Source of the DNA: Lacinutrix venerupis
Lineage (GTDB): Bacteria; Bacteroidota; Bacteroidia; Flavobacteriales; Flavobacteriaceae
Assembly: GCF_003663945.1 (NCBI RefSeq)
Contig: NZ_RCCH01000006.1
Coordinates: 225,712 to 289,711, forward strand
DNA: 64,000 bases
Direction: 5' to 3'
Shown: piece by piece, positions 53,281 to 61,828 of the stretch
Layout of the letters: each line of letters begins with the position of its first letter
How positions within the stretch are numbered: position 1 is the stretch's first letter
Notes under the pieces: model-generated
The model's input: only the letters and a program-made list of their open reading frames with translations
Database searches by the model: none
Told to the model about the DNA's origin: nothing
Made by a program: the position numbers and the translations under genes

Positions 53281-55590
53281 ATGAAAAGAGTTAGTATAAC
53301 AATATTGTTATGTTTTTTAGTAATATTTTCATGTAAAAATGAAAGTAGTAGTACAGATAAATATTTGGCTGTAAATTCTTCAAATGAAATATCTAGTGTT
53401 TCCTCTATAGAAAAGAAAGTTGCAGATTTATTATCAAAAATGACTTTAGAGGAAAAGATAGGGCAGATGAACCAGTATAATGGATTTTGGGATTTAACTG
53501 GTCCAGCACCAGAAGCCGGAAATGCAGCGAAAAAATACGATCATTTACGTCAAGGTTATGTAGGCTCTATGCTTAATGTAAGAGGAGTTGAAGATGTTAG
53601 AAAAGTACAAAAAATAGCCGTAGAAGAATCAAGATTGGGAATACCATTAATAATTGGTTTCGATGTTATTCATGGTTATAAAACATTATCACCAATTCCA
53701 CTTGCAGAATCTGCAAGTTGGGATTTAGAAGCAATAAAGGTTTCTGCAGAAATGGCTGCTTTAGAAGCTTCTGCAGCTGGTATTAATTGGACTTTTGCTC
53801 CAATGGTGGATATTTCTAGAGATGCACGTTGGGGACGTGTAATGGAAGGTGCAGGTGAAGATACTTACTTAGGTTCTAAAATTGCAGTAGCAAGAGTAAA
53901 AGGTTTCCAAGGAGAAGATTTATCTATAAGTAGCACTATTGCAGCTTGTGCTAAACATTTTGCAGCCTATGGTTTTGCAGAAGCCGGTAGAGATTATAAT
54001 ACGGCAGATATTGGTACTTCTACATTAAATAATGTTGTTCTACCTCCATTTAAAGCTGCTAAAGACGCAGGAGTAAGAACATTTATGAATTCGTTTAACG
54101 AACTTAATGGTGTACCTGCTACTGGAGATAAATACCTTCAAAGAGATATTTTAAAAGATAAGTGGGAGTTTGATGGTTTTGTGGTTTCAGATTGGGGATC
54201 TATAACAGAGATGATTGCTCATGGCTTTGCAAAAGATGGAAATCATGCTGCAGAAATTGCTGCAAATGCTGGTTCAGATATGGATATGGAATCTTATTTG
54301 TATGTTAATGAATTAGCAAAATTAGTAAAAGATGGAAAAGTAAAAGAGTCTGTTATTGATGATGCTGCTAGACGAATTTTAAGAGTAAAGTTTGAACTAG
54401 GATTATTTGATGATCCTTATAAATATTTAGATGAAGCTCGTGAAAAAGAAGTAACAGGAAGTAAAAAACTTCATGATGCTGCTTTAGATATGGCTAAAAA
54501 ATCTATTGTTTTACTTAAAAATGAAAATAATGTATTACCTCTAAAAAAAGAAGGTAAAAATATTGCAGTTATAGGTGCGTTAGCTTCAGATAAAACGAGT
54601 CCTTTAGGAAGTTGGAGAATTGCAGCCGAAGATAATAGTGCAGTTTCGGTATTAGAAGGTCTTTCGGCTTATAAAGGTAATACAGTAACGTATGCAAAAG
54701 GAGCAGATGTAGTTGTTGGAGAACCTAATTTTATTACAGAGGTTAAGATTAATTCAACTAATAAAAGCGAATTTGGAAAAGCAATTGCTACAGCAAAAAG
54801 TGCCGATGTTGTAATTATGGTATTAGGAGAGCATGGTTTCCAGAGTGGAGAGGGACGTAGTAGAACAGATTTAGGGTTACCAGGAGTGCAACAAGAATTG
54901 CTAGAAGCCGTTTTTAAAGTAAATAAAAATATAGTATTGGTTTTAAATAACGGTAGACCATTAGCAATTAACTGGGCCCATGAAAACATACCAGCTATTT
55001 TAGAGGCATGGCAATTAGGTACACAAAGTGGGAATGCTATTGCGCAAGTACTTTATGGAGACTACAATCCGAGTGGGAAATTGCCAATGAGTTTTCCAAG
55101 ACATGTTGGCCAAGTACCATTGTACTATAACTATAAAAATACAGGAAGACCTAGTTTACCAGGACCAGATGTTGTATTTTGGTCTCATTACCAAGATGAA
55201 AAAAATGATCCGTTATATGTTTTTGGGCATGGGTTAAGCTATACAACTTTTGAGTATAACAATCTTAAAGTTAAAAATTTATACAAAAATTCTAAAAATG
55301 TTACTGTAAGTGTAACGGTAACAAATACAGGAAAATATAAAGGAAAGGAAGTTGCTCAACTTTACTTAAAAGATGAGTATGCTAGTGTTACTAGACCAGT
55401 ACGAGAATTAAAAGGATTTGAATTAGTTGAGTTGAATCCTAGTGAATCTAAAGAGATAGAGTTTACGCTTTCAGAGAAAGAGCTAGGATTTTTTAATAAT
55501 CAAAACCAATTTGTTGTTGAACCAGGAAACTTTAAAGTTTTTGTAGGCGGAAGCTCTAAAGCACAACTTGAAGCTAACTTTAAATTATAA
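53281..55590 (+). CDS. GH3 beta-glucosidase
   Basis: 769-residue glycoside hydrolase that releases glucose from beta-linked oligosaccharides. A lipoprotein-type signal (lipobox IFSC, Cys18) is followed by the GH3 barrel (about 45-375) with the nucleophile Asp304 in GFVVSDWGS and the subsite motif KHFAAYG. The second domain (about 400-620) has VIMVLGEHGFQSGEGRSRTDLGLPG, carrying the acid/base Glu, and a fibronectin III-like domain (about 665-755) ends the protein. It is the last gene of the glucan locus, 6 bases after the GH16 gene. It probably acts in the periplasm on imported oligosaccharides. Confidence 0.95.
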   Translation: MKRVSITILLCFLVIFSCKNESSSTDKYLAVNSSNEISSVSSIEKKVADLLSKMTLEEKIGQMNQYNGFWDLTGPAPEAGNAAKKYDHLRQGYVGSMLNVRGVEDVRKVQKIAVEESRLGIPLIIGFDVIHGYKTLSPIPLAESASWDLEAIKVSAEMAALEASAAGINWTFAPMVDISRDARWGRVMEGAGEDTYLGSKIAVARVKGFQGEDLSISSTIAACAKHFAAYGFAEAGRDYNTADIGTSTLNNVVLPPFKAAKDAGVRTFMNSFNELNGVPATGDKYLQRDILKDKWEFDGFVVSDWGSITEMIAHGFAKDGNHAAEIAANAGSDMDMESYLYVNELAKLVKDGKVKESVIDDAARRILRVKFELGLFDDPYKYLDEAREKEVTGSKKLHDAALDMAKKSIVLLKNENNVLPLKKEGKNIAVIGALASDKTSPLGSWRIAAEDNSAVSVLEGLSAYKGNTVTYAKGADVVVGEPNFITEVKINSTNKSEFGKAIATAKSADVVIMVLGEHGFQSGEGRSRTDLGLPGVQQELLEAVFKVNKNIVLVLNNGRPLAINWAHENIPAILEAWQLGTQSGNAIAQVLYGDYNPSGKLPMSFPRHVGQVPLYYNYKNTGRPSLPGPDVVFWSHYQDEKNDPLYVFGHGLSYTTFEYNNLKVKNLYKNSKNVTVSVTVTNTGKYKGKEVAQLYLKDEYASVTRPVRELKGFELVELNPSESKEIEFTLSEKELGFFNNQNQFVVEPGNFKVFVGGSSKAQLEANFKL

Positions 55591-55640
55591 TGATTTAAAA
55601 AAAGTAATTAAAAATGAAGATTGATAGCTTTTTAATTAGT

Positions 55641-55680
55641 AAGTGTGTTTATTAAAAATAAACACACTTTTTTTATTTTT
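55641..55680 (+). terminator. terminator of the glucan utilization operon
   Basis: A perfect 13-bp stem (AAGTGTGTTTATT / AATAAACACACTT) with a 3-base loop and T tail, overlapping the end of the convergent kinase gene. Confidence 0.9.
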
Positions 55681-56872
55681 CAATTGTAAAAGAAAAAATA
55701 CTTCCTAAACCTTCTGTAGAATTAACAGAGATACTACCTCCTTGATGCTCGACTAGTTTTTTAACAGAAGCTAAACCAATTCCAGTACCTAAATTTCCAT
55801 GCTTATCTTTAACCTTAAGAGTGGTAAATAAATCAAAAATAGAAGTTAATTGGTTGTTAGGCATGCCTTTACCATTATCTTTTACACTAAAATTATAATA
55901 TTTTTCAGATTCGCTAAACTCTACAAATATTTCTGTTGGATTTTTATCTCCATATTTTACTGCATTAGTCAATAAATTAACAAAAATTTGAAGTATTACA
56001 GATTTGTTTACTATAATCTCCTTATCTGATTGAGTAGATTTTAATATTACATCACGTTCTGGAATAGCAATTTTAGTAGCTTTTGTAATTAAATCGTTAA
56101 AAGTTGTTGTTTCTTTATTGAGTTCTAATAAATCATCATTTTTATAATATATTAATAAACCATCTATGTAATCTTTTAAAGCTGTAGATGAGCTTTTTAG
56201 ATAGTTTAAATATGTTTTAGACTCATCATTAAGTTTGCCTTTATTTTCGTCCTCCAAGAGCTCTGTTAAAGCTATAATATTTGTTATTGGTGATTTTAAA
56301 TCATGAGAAACTATTGAGGCAAATTTATTAAGTTCTTGATTACGTTTCTCTAATCTTTTTTTTATGTCTTCTAATGCCTTGTTTTGTAAGCGTTGCTCAA
56401 AAAGATTAACTACATGTTTAGACATGGAAATTAAAGCTTTTTTTTGCGTTTTATTTAATTGTCTTGGTTCATGATCGTAAACACATAAAGTGCCTAATTT
56501 ATAACCTTGCGGATTTATTAACGGTACACCTGCATAAAAAATGGCTTTATGTTCTTCTACCAAAGGATTGTTTATAAATCTTTCATCTTCTCTAGCGTCT
56601 TCAACAACCATAATTTTTTCTTTTTGATTTATAGCATGCCCGCAAAAAGAAATATTTCTAGGAGATTCTGAAATAGGAAAACCACAATTAGATTTAATAT
56701 AATTTCTATCGTTATCTAAAAGTGTTATAAGTGAGATTGGAGCTTTTGTTATATACGACACTATTTCGGTAATATTGTCGTAGCTTTCTTCTGGTAAGGT
56801 ATCTAAAATGGAATAGCTTTCAACTGCTTTTTGTCTCTCGTACTCATTTTTAGGTGTTAATGGTTCAATCAT
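55673..56872 (-). CDS. cytoplasmic GAF-domain sensor histidine kinase
   Basis: 399-residue soluble kinase. A GAF domain (about 25-160) shows FCGHAINQKEKIMVVEDAREDERFINNPLV and IFYAGVPLINPQGYKLGTLCVYD, the signature of the small-molecule- or light-sensing GAF subgroup; the usual bilin-binding Cys motif is not obvious. A coiled coil leads to HisKA with His190 in IVSHDLKSPITNIIALTELLED, then an ATPase domain (NLLTNAVKYGD, DNGKGM, GTGIGLASVKKLVE). No response regulator is adjacent, so it is an orphan kinase. It converges on the glucan operon but shares no obvious function with it. Confidence 0.92.
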   Translation of the reverse strand: MIEPLTPKNEYERQKAVESYSILDTLPEESYDNITEIVSYITKAPISLITLLDNDRNYIKSNCGFPISESPRNISFCGHAINQKEKIMVVEDAREDERFINNPLVEEHKAIFYAGVPLINPQGYKLGTLCVYDHEPRQLNKTQKKALISMSKHVVNLFEQRLQNKALEDIKKRLEKRNQELNKFASIVSHDLKSPITNIIALTELLEDENKGKLNDESKTYLNYLKSSSTALKDYIDGLLIYYKNDDLLELNKETTTFNDLITKATKIAIPERDVILKSTQSDKEIIVNKSVILQIFVNLLTNAVKYGDKNPTEIFVEFSESEKYYNFSVKDNGKGMPNNQLTSIFDLFTTLKVKDKHGNLGTGIGLASVKKLVEHQGGSISVNSTEGLGSIFSFTIEK

Positions 56873-57245
56873 AAGTAGGTTTTAATGTAGGTGGTTGAAT
56901 TTTGATAATGAAACTTAGTTTCATTAATGCAACTACGTAAATATTAACATTATAGTTTTAAAAAATAATATAATTATTTACTTTCCTTAATTGTTATACT
57001 ATTTCTTGTAAACTAAATTTTAAAATTCTTTCACCTATTTTCAATTAGATTGTTTAAACATGGTAAGAGAGCGTAAAGCAAATATATTAATAAATCTTAT
57101 TTAATTTTTAGTATAAATAGATGCTATTAAATATATAATTTTTAAACTATAAAAGATGAATTTTAAGGCTTGCAATAATCTATTTTTTTATTAAGTATTA
57201 AAACTTAAGGCTTAAATTTGTTTTTTAATCTTGTAAATTACAATT
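56873..57245. other. intergenic region without gene
   Basis: 373 very AT-rich bases between the divergent GAF kinase and pdxH genes. I see no frame longer than a few codons, no hairpin and no exact TAnnTTTG box. The two divergent promoters are presumably here. Confidence 0.55.
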
Positions 57246-57893
57246 ATGGAAAAAGATTTAGGTAATTATAGAAAGTCTTACGAAAAAAATGAATTACTTC
57301 TTAAAGACACACCAGAAAATCCTATTGAGTTATTTAGAATTTGGTTTAACGAGGTTGATGCTCATTTTACAGAAGATGAAACTAATGCAATGACACTTTC
57401 TACTATAGGAAGCAATGGTTTTCCTAAAAATAGGGTTGTGCTACTTAAAAAATATACTCACGAAGGTTTTATTTTTTATACAAACTATAATAGTGAAAAA
57501 GGCCAGGCTATAAATAAAAATCCCAAAATATGTTTGTCTTTTTTTTGGGCTGGTGCCGAAAGACAAATAATAATAAAAGGTAAAGCTGAAAAAATTGCAG
57601 AAAACTTAAGCGACGGTTATTTTGAGTCTCGACCTAGAGGAAGTCAATTAGGAGCTATTGTTTCTAACCAAAGTAGCGTTATTAAAGATAGAGATGTTTT
57701 AGAATCTAATTTAAAAGAGCTTGAAAAAATTTACGAAGGCAAAGAGATACCAAGACCAAAGTTTTGGGGAGGTTATATTGTTAAGCCAATAGAATTTGAA
57801 TTTTGGCAAGGTAGGCCTAATAGGTTGCATGATCGTATACATTATAAGCTTGAAAAGGATTTTTCATGGGTAAAAACAAGATTATCACCTTGA
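57246..57893 (+). CDS. pdxH: pyridoxine/pyridoxamine 5'-phosphate oxidase
   Basis: FMN enzyme that makes pyridoxal 5'-phosphate, the active form of vitamin B6. The 215 residues match the family in length and ends: LGNYRKSYEKNELL at the start, AMTLSTIGSNGFPKNRVVLLKKYTHEGFIFYTNYNSEKG (FMN site), SFFWAGAERQIIIKGKAEKI, SRPRGSQLGAIVSNQSS, and the C-terminal EFWQGRPNRLHDRIHY substrate site. It is transcribed alone. The 3' flank has AT-rich dyads such as GTTTTTAA-CGA-TTAAAAAC (57952-57970) that might slow polymerase, but no clear T-tailed terminator. Confidence 0.96.
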   Translation: MEKDLGNYRKSYEKNELLLKDTPENPIELFRIWFNEVDAHFTEDETNAMTLSTIGSNGFPKNRVVLLKKYTHEGFIFYTNYNSEKGQAINKNPKICLSFFWAGAERQIIIKGKAEKIAENLSDGYFESRPRGSQLGAIVSNQSSVIKDRDVLESNLKELEKIYEGKEIPRPKFWGGYIVKPIEFEFWQGRPNRLHDRIHYKLEKDFSWVKTRLSP

Positions 57894-58024
57894 TGCACGT
57901 TTAAGTGTTTGTTTTAAACGTTAAAGAGTTGTGTTTTGTGTTTAAAAAGCGGTTTTTAACGATTAAAAACATATGTTTTCGATGAAATGCATGTTTTTAA
58001 TCGATTTTAACATTTCTTTAACAT

Positions 58025-58052
58025 TTGGTTGGGTTATAGTTGGGTATATTTA
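58025..58052 (+). promoter_or_regulatory. candidate promoter of the CAP lipoprotein gene
   Basis: TTG and TATATTTA (seven of eight to TAnnTTTG) are 17 bases apart, 26 bases before the ATG. Arms TTGGGT and ACCCAA (58040-58061) flank the -7 box and might bind a regulator. Confidence 0.45.
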
Positions 58053-58077
58053 ATCACCCAAACAAATTATCCCAAAT

Positions 58078-58563
58078 ATGAAAACTAATCTTAACCTACT
58101 ATTGTTAGCCTTATTTTTAATTTTAGCAACTTCTTGTTCTAAAGAAAACGTAGACGATACGGAATTAGGAAATATTATTATTCCAGAGGCAAAGACTATT
58201 GAAATTGAAATTATGGAACTTATTAATGCATATAGAATAGAAAATGGTTTAAATGCTTTATCTAATCACGGATTAATAAAATCTCAAACATATAGCCATT
58301 CAGATTACATGGCAGAAACAGATAATATTTCTCATTTAAACTTTTATTTTAGAAAAAACTTTTTAGTAAATAATGCAGGAGCTAATATTGTAACAGAAAA
58401 TGTAGCTTATGGGTATTCTTCTGCAGAAACTGTTGTAAATGCTTGGATTAATAGTGAAGGGCATAGAATTAACATGTTAGGAGACTACACTAATTTTGAT
58501 GTATCGGCAGAACAGAATGATGAGGGTAAATGGTATTTTACTAATATTTTTATGAAAAATTAG
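58078..58563 (+). CDS. CAP-domain (SCP/PR-1-like) lipoprotein
   Basis: 161-residue lipoprotein of the cysteine-rich secretory/CAP superfamily. The lipobox (LATSC) gives Cys20. The CAP fold follows with its usual motifs: ELINAYRIENGLNALSNHGLIKSQTYSHSDYMAE, the His of ISHLNFYFR, ITENVAYGY-like sequence (VTENVAYGYSSAETVVNAWINSEGHRINMLGDYTNFDVSAEQ) and a closing strand WYFTNIF. The conserved His/Glu cavity residues are present (S-H-L, E-N-V-A, G-H-R-x-N). Bacterial CAP proteins have mostly unknown roles, some in cell-envelope or lipid binding. Its terminator follows 51 bases later. Confidence 0.9.
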   Translation: MKTNLNLLLLALFLILATSCSKENVDDTELGNIIIPEAKTIEIEIMELINAYRIENGLNALSNHGLIKSQTYSHSDYMAETDNISHLNFYFRKNFLVNNAGANIVTENVAYGYSSAETVVNAWINSEGHRINMLGDYTNFDVSAEQNDEGKWYFTNIFMKN

Positions 58564-58925
58564 TCTTTATATATGCTATAAATAGCAAATATTTAAATAA
58601 TTAATTAATAGAGTAGAGGTAGCAATATAAAATTGCTACCTCTTTCTTTATAGTATATTTTATTTCTATTAATTATTAAATAAATAAAAATGTATAAAAA
58701 AAATTAAATAATTTTTATCAATTCTTATTTAGTATTTGTTATTAAGTAATAGGTTATATAAAATGATTTATCTAAGAGCTTTAATACAAAAATGATATAA
58801 TTTTAAGCAACTTATAATAAAGAATTATAAACGGTAAAGTTTTTACTACTTGGTATGATTAGAAAGAGTTGTTATTTAAATAAACTTGTAAATAGTATTA
58901 ATTATTTTGAAAAAGTAAACAATAA
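58564..58925. other. intergenic region with one terminator, otherwise empty
   Basis: 362 bases between the convergent CAP lipoprotein and OmpA-family genes. It contains the hairpin at 58615-58646. The rest is AT-rich sequence with no frame, repeat or further hairpin that I can see. Confidence 0.6.
58615..58646 (+). terminator. terminator of the CAP lipoprotein gene
   Basis: A perfect 12-bp stem (AGAGGTAGCAAT / ATTGCTACCTCT) with a 5-base loop and T-rich tail. Confidence 0.9.
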
Positions 58926-60866
58926 TTAATTTACATAACCACTAGTAATTATAAATTTAGAACGTCTGTTTGCTTGATGTTCTTCTTCACTACATTTATT
59001 TTTGTTAGCATCATCACAATGGTTAATTAATTGGCTTTCGCCATAACCAATAGCACTTTCAATTCTATTTGTTGCAATTCCTCTTGAATATAAATAGTCT
59101 CTAGTTGATTTTGCTCTTCTATCAGATAATTTTTCGTTATAAGAGTGTCTACCACGGCTATCTGTATGAGATTCAATTTTAATTACCATATTAGGATGTT
59201 CTCTCATAACAGCAACAATGTTTTCAAGTTCGTAAGCAGCATCTGGTCTAATGTTAGACTTATTATAATCGAAAAATATAGGATTTATTACAATTTCACT
59301 ATCTATAATTAATGGAGTTAGATAAAGATCTACAATAGTTTCTACACCACTTTCTTGTGATGTAACAACATCTTTTTGGTCTGGTCTGTAAATAATTTTT
59401 TCGGCAAGTACAACAAAAGTTTTATTGCAACCTACATCTTTAAATTCATACTCTCCATTTTCATTAGAAGTTTCAGTTTGAATTACCTTACCACTTTCAT
59501 CCATAAGTTTAACAATAACTTTTGCTAATGGCTCGTTAGATAATTTGTCTCTTGTTATACCTTTAATTATTTGTTTGCATTCGTACTTACCAAAACTATA
59601 AATATCATCTCCTCCTTTTCCACCTTCTCTATTAGAAGAAAAGTATCCAGTGTTTGTGTCTGTATTAATAAAAAATGCAAAATCATCAAAGCCACTATTA
59701 TATGGCGCTCCAAGGTTTCTTACATAAACATCGGATGTGTCTTTTTTTAGTGCATTAGTTTCAAAAATATCATAAAGCCCTAAATTTATATGTCCGTCTG
59801 ACGAAAAATATAATGTAGAATCTTTTGCTATAAATGGAAAGTTTTCTCTTCCTTCTGTATTAATTTTTCCTCCCAAATTTATAGGGTTTCCAAAGGTTCC
59901 ATCTTTATTTATTCTAACTCTATAAATATCTGTAAGTCCTAATGAGCCTTGACGGTCTGAAGAGAAATATAAAAATTTTTCTTCTGGATCTAAGGCGGGA
60001 GAGCCAGTTGAGAAATCTTCGCCATTAAATGGAAGCTCTTCAATTTTTTTCCATTTTCCGTCTATATTTTTAGCTCTGTATAATTTTATTTGAGATGTGC
60101 CTTCTTTATCGTATTTAGCTTTATTTTTTTTGTTTAAATTAATTCTAGTAAAATACATTGTTTTACCATCTTTTGTTATGGCAACAGAACTTTCATGAAA
60201 GTCAGAATTTACTTCATTAGAAGATATTAAAGCAGGAGTTTCAACTATTTTCTTACCATCTTTAATTGTTACTGTAGATTGGTAAATATTTAAAAAGGGT
60301 TCTTTATTCCATTGGTATAATTTTTTTTCATCTAAAATAGTATCTTTCACTCTTGTTGATGCAAAATATAGGATGCTGTCTTTTTCAAAGCTACCAAAAT
60401 CTGAATATTCGGTATTAATGTCAAGGTTTTCAAAATCTACATAAACTTTTTCTACAGATTCTAATGCTTCAAATTTTTCAATATCAAATTCATCATCTTT
60501 AACTCGTCTGTCATTTTTTTTACGTTCTTTAAAAATAACAGACCATTTTTTAGATTCTTCAAATTGATTTAAACTTCTTAATGTTTGAATATATTTATAT
60601 AAATATTCTGGATTAACATCTTTATACTTTGTCACTGCTTTTTTATACCAGTAACTCGCTAATTGTACATTAGAATTATTGTAATAGCAGTCTCCTAGTC
60701 TTGTTAAAACATGTTCTGTAGTATCGCCTTTTTTTAAAACTTCTAAATATAATTCTGTAGCTTGATAATAGGCATAATCTTTAAAAAAATTATCGGCAAC
60801 TTTAATTTGTGCAGTCGAAATTGAGACTGTAAAAAAGAACAATATGTATAGTATGTTGTTTTTCAT
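58926..60866 (-). CDS. OmpA-family protein with TPR and WD40-like repeats (T9SS-associated)
   Basis: 646-residue envelope protein that probably links the T9SS/gliding apparatus to peptidoglycan. Order: signal peptide (1-19), TPR region (about 20-110), WD40-like PD40 beta-propeller repeats (about 150-430; EKFLYFSSDRQGSLGLTDIYR, STLYFSSDGHINLGLYDIFE, NTGYFSSNREGGKGGDDIYS), a CarboxypepD_reg-like domain (about 435-510) and a C-terminal OmpA domain (about 525-646; FFDYNKSNIRPDAAYEL, ESHTDSRGRHSYNEKLSDRRAKSTRDYL). It lies 6 bases after the porP/sprF gene on the same strand, the usual adhesin-PorP-OmpA arrangement. It is the last gene of this operon. Confidence 0.92.
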   Translation of the reverse strand: MKNNILYILFFFTVSISTAQIKVADNFFKDYAYYQATELYLEVLKKGDTTEHVLTRLGDCYYNNSNVQLASYWYKKAVTKYKDVNPEYLYKYIQTLRSLNQFEESKKWSVIFKERKKNDRRVKDDEFDIEKFEALESVEKVYVDFENLDINTEYSDFGSFEKDSILYFASTRVKDTILDEKKLYQWNKEPFLNIYQSTVTIKDGKKIVETPALISSNEVNSDFHESSVAITKDGKTMYFTRINLNKKNKAKYDKEGTSQIKLYRAKNIDGKWKKIEELPFNGEDFSTGSPALDPEEKFLYFSSDRQGSLGLTDIYRVRINKDGTFGNPINLGGKINTEGRENFPFIAKDSTLYFSSDGHINLGLYDIFETNALKKDTSDVYVRNLGAPYNSGFDDFAFFINTDTNTGYFSSNREGGKGGDDIYSFGKYECKQIIKGITRDKLSNEPLAKVIVKLMDESGKVIQTETSNENGEYEFKDVGCNKTFVVLAEKIIYRPDQKDVVTSQESGVETIVDLYLTPLIIDSEIVINPIFFDYNKSNIRPDAAYELENIVAVMREHPNMVIKIESHTDSRGRHSYNEKLSDRRAKSTRDYLYSRGIATNRIESAIGYGESQLINHCDDANKNKCSEEEHQANRRSKFIITSGYVN

Positions 60867-60872
60867 TATTTA

Positions 60873-61820
60873 TTAGAAATATCTTGGAGATTTAATACGT
60901 TTTCTTGGTTTATAGACTTCGAACATTAATAAAATTTCATGCGTTCCACTTGTGTATGGTCTTAAATCAGACAGAAAATATTCGTAAGTATAACCTATTC
61001 TTAATTGTTGAGATACTTGAAAATCTGCTAAAGCACCAATTGTTGATGTGTCTTGATTATATCGATAACCTCCACCGATCCAGAATTTTTCGAAGAATAA
61101 TAAGTTTGCATTTATATCGAATGAAATTGGAGCTCCATTAGTAACTTTAAATAGGGTAGAAGGTTTTAATTTTAGATTTTCATTAAGTTCAAAAACATAA
61201 CCACCAGTAAGATAATAACCAATACGTTCTAAAGCTAAATACTCTGGTCCAGCATCTTCGTTTCCTCTTAAATTATAGTCTGTATTTAATATTCTTGGAG
61301 CAGATAAACCTAAATACCATTTGTTACTATGCAGAAATAAACCTACACCCATATTTGGATTCCAACGACTTGAAATATCGCTAAAAAATGGATCTGAATA
61401 GATTTGCTCATCATCTAAAAAATCAATAGTATCTAAATTATAATGTGTAAAACCCCCCTTTAAACCAAAGGCTAGTTTTGTAGTTTCGTTTACATTAATT
61501 GTGTATGAAAAATCTCCATACATGAATACAAAATTTTCATAACCTAACTGGTCATTAATTATAGATAGCCCTAAACCTACTTGTTCATTTTTTAATGGAG
61601 AGTGTATAGATAGTGTTTGTGTACTAGGTCCACCTTTTAATCCTACCCATTGACTTCTATGTAAACCAACAACACTAATTGTTTCTCTACTTCCCGCATA
61701 TGCTGGATTTACAGATATTGTGTTAAACATATATTGAGAAAATTGAGGTAGTTGTTGAGCATATGAAAACAAACAACTTAATGCTATAATAGCAAATATG
61801 TAAACTCTATTTTTTTTCAT
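60873..61820 (-). CDS. type IX secretion system outer-membrane protein PorP/SprF
   Basis: 315-residue outer-membrane beta-barrel of the PorP/SprF family, which helps T9SS export or attach a particular adhesin. The signal peptide (ending SYAQ) is followed by the family opening LPQFSQYMFNTISVNPAYAGSRETISVVGLHRSQWVGLKGGPSTQTLSIHSPL and the closing LRIGYTYEYFLSDLRPYTSGTHEILLMFEV. It is 8 bases after the large adhesin gene and 6 before the OmpA-family gene. By analogy with SprF next to SprB it probably serves the adjacent adhesin. Whether it is the main PorP or a paralogue cannot be decided here. Confidence 0.93.
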   Translation of the reverse strand: MKKNRVYIFAIIALSCLFSYAQQLPQFSQYMFNTISVNPAYAGSRETISVVGLHRSQWVGLKGGPSTQTLSIHSPLKNEQVGLGLSIINDQLGYENFVFMYGDFSYTINVNETTKLAFGLKGGFTHYNLDTIDFLDDEQIYSDPFFSDISSRWNPNMGVGLFLHSNKWYLGLSAPRILNTDYNLRGNEDAGPEYLALERIGYYLTGGYVFELNENLKLKPSTLFKVTNGAPISFDINANLLFFEKFWIGGGYRYNQDTSTIGALADFQVSQQLRIGYTYEYFLSDLRPYTSGTHEILLMFEVYKPRKRIKSPRYF

Positions 61821-61828
61821 TAATTTTT

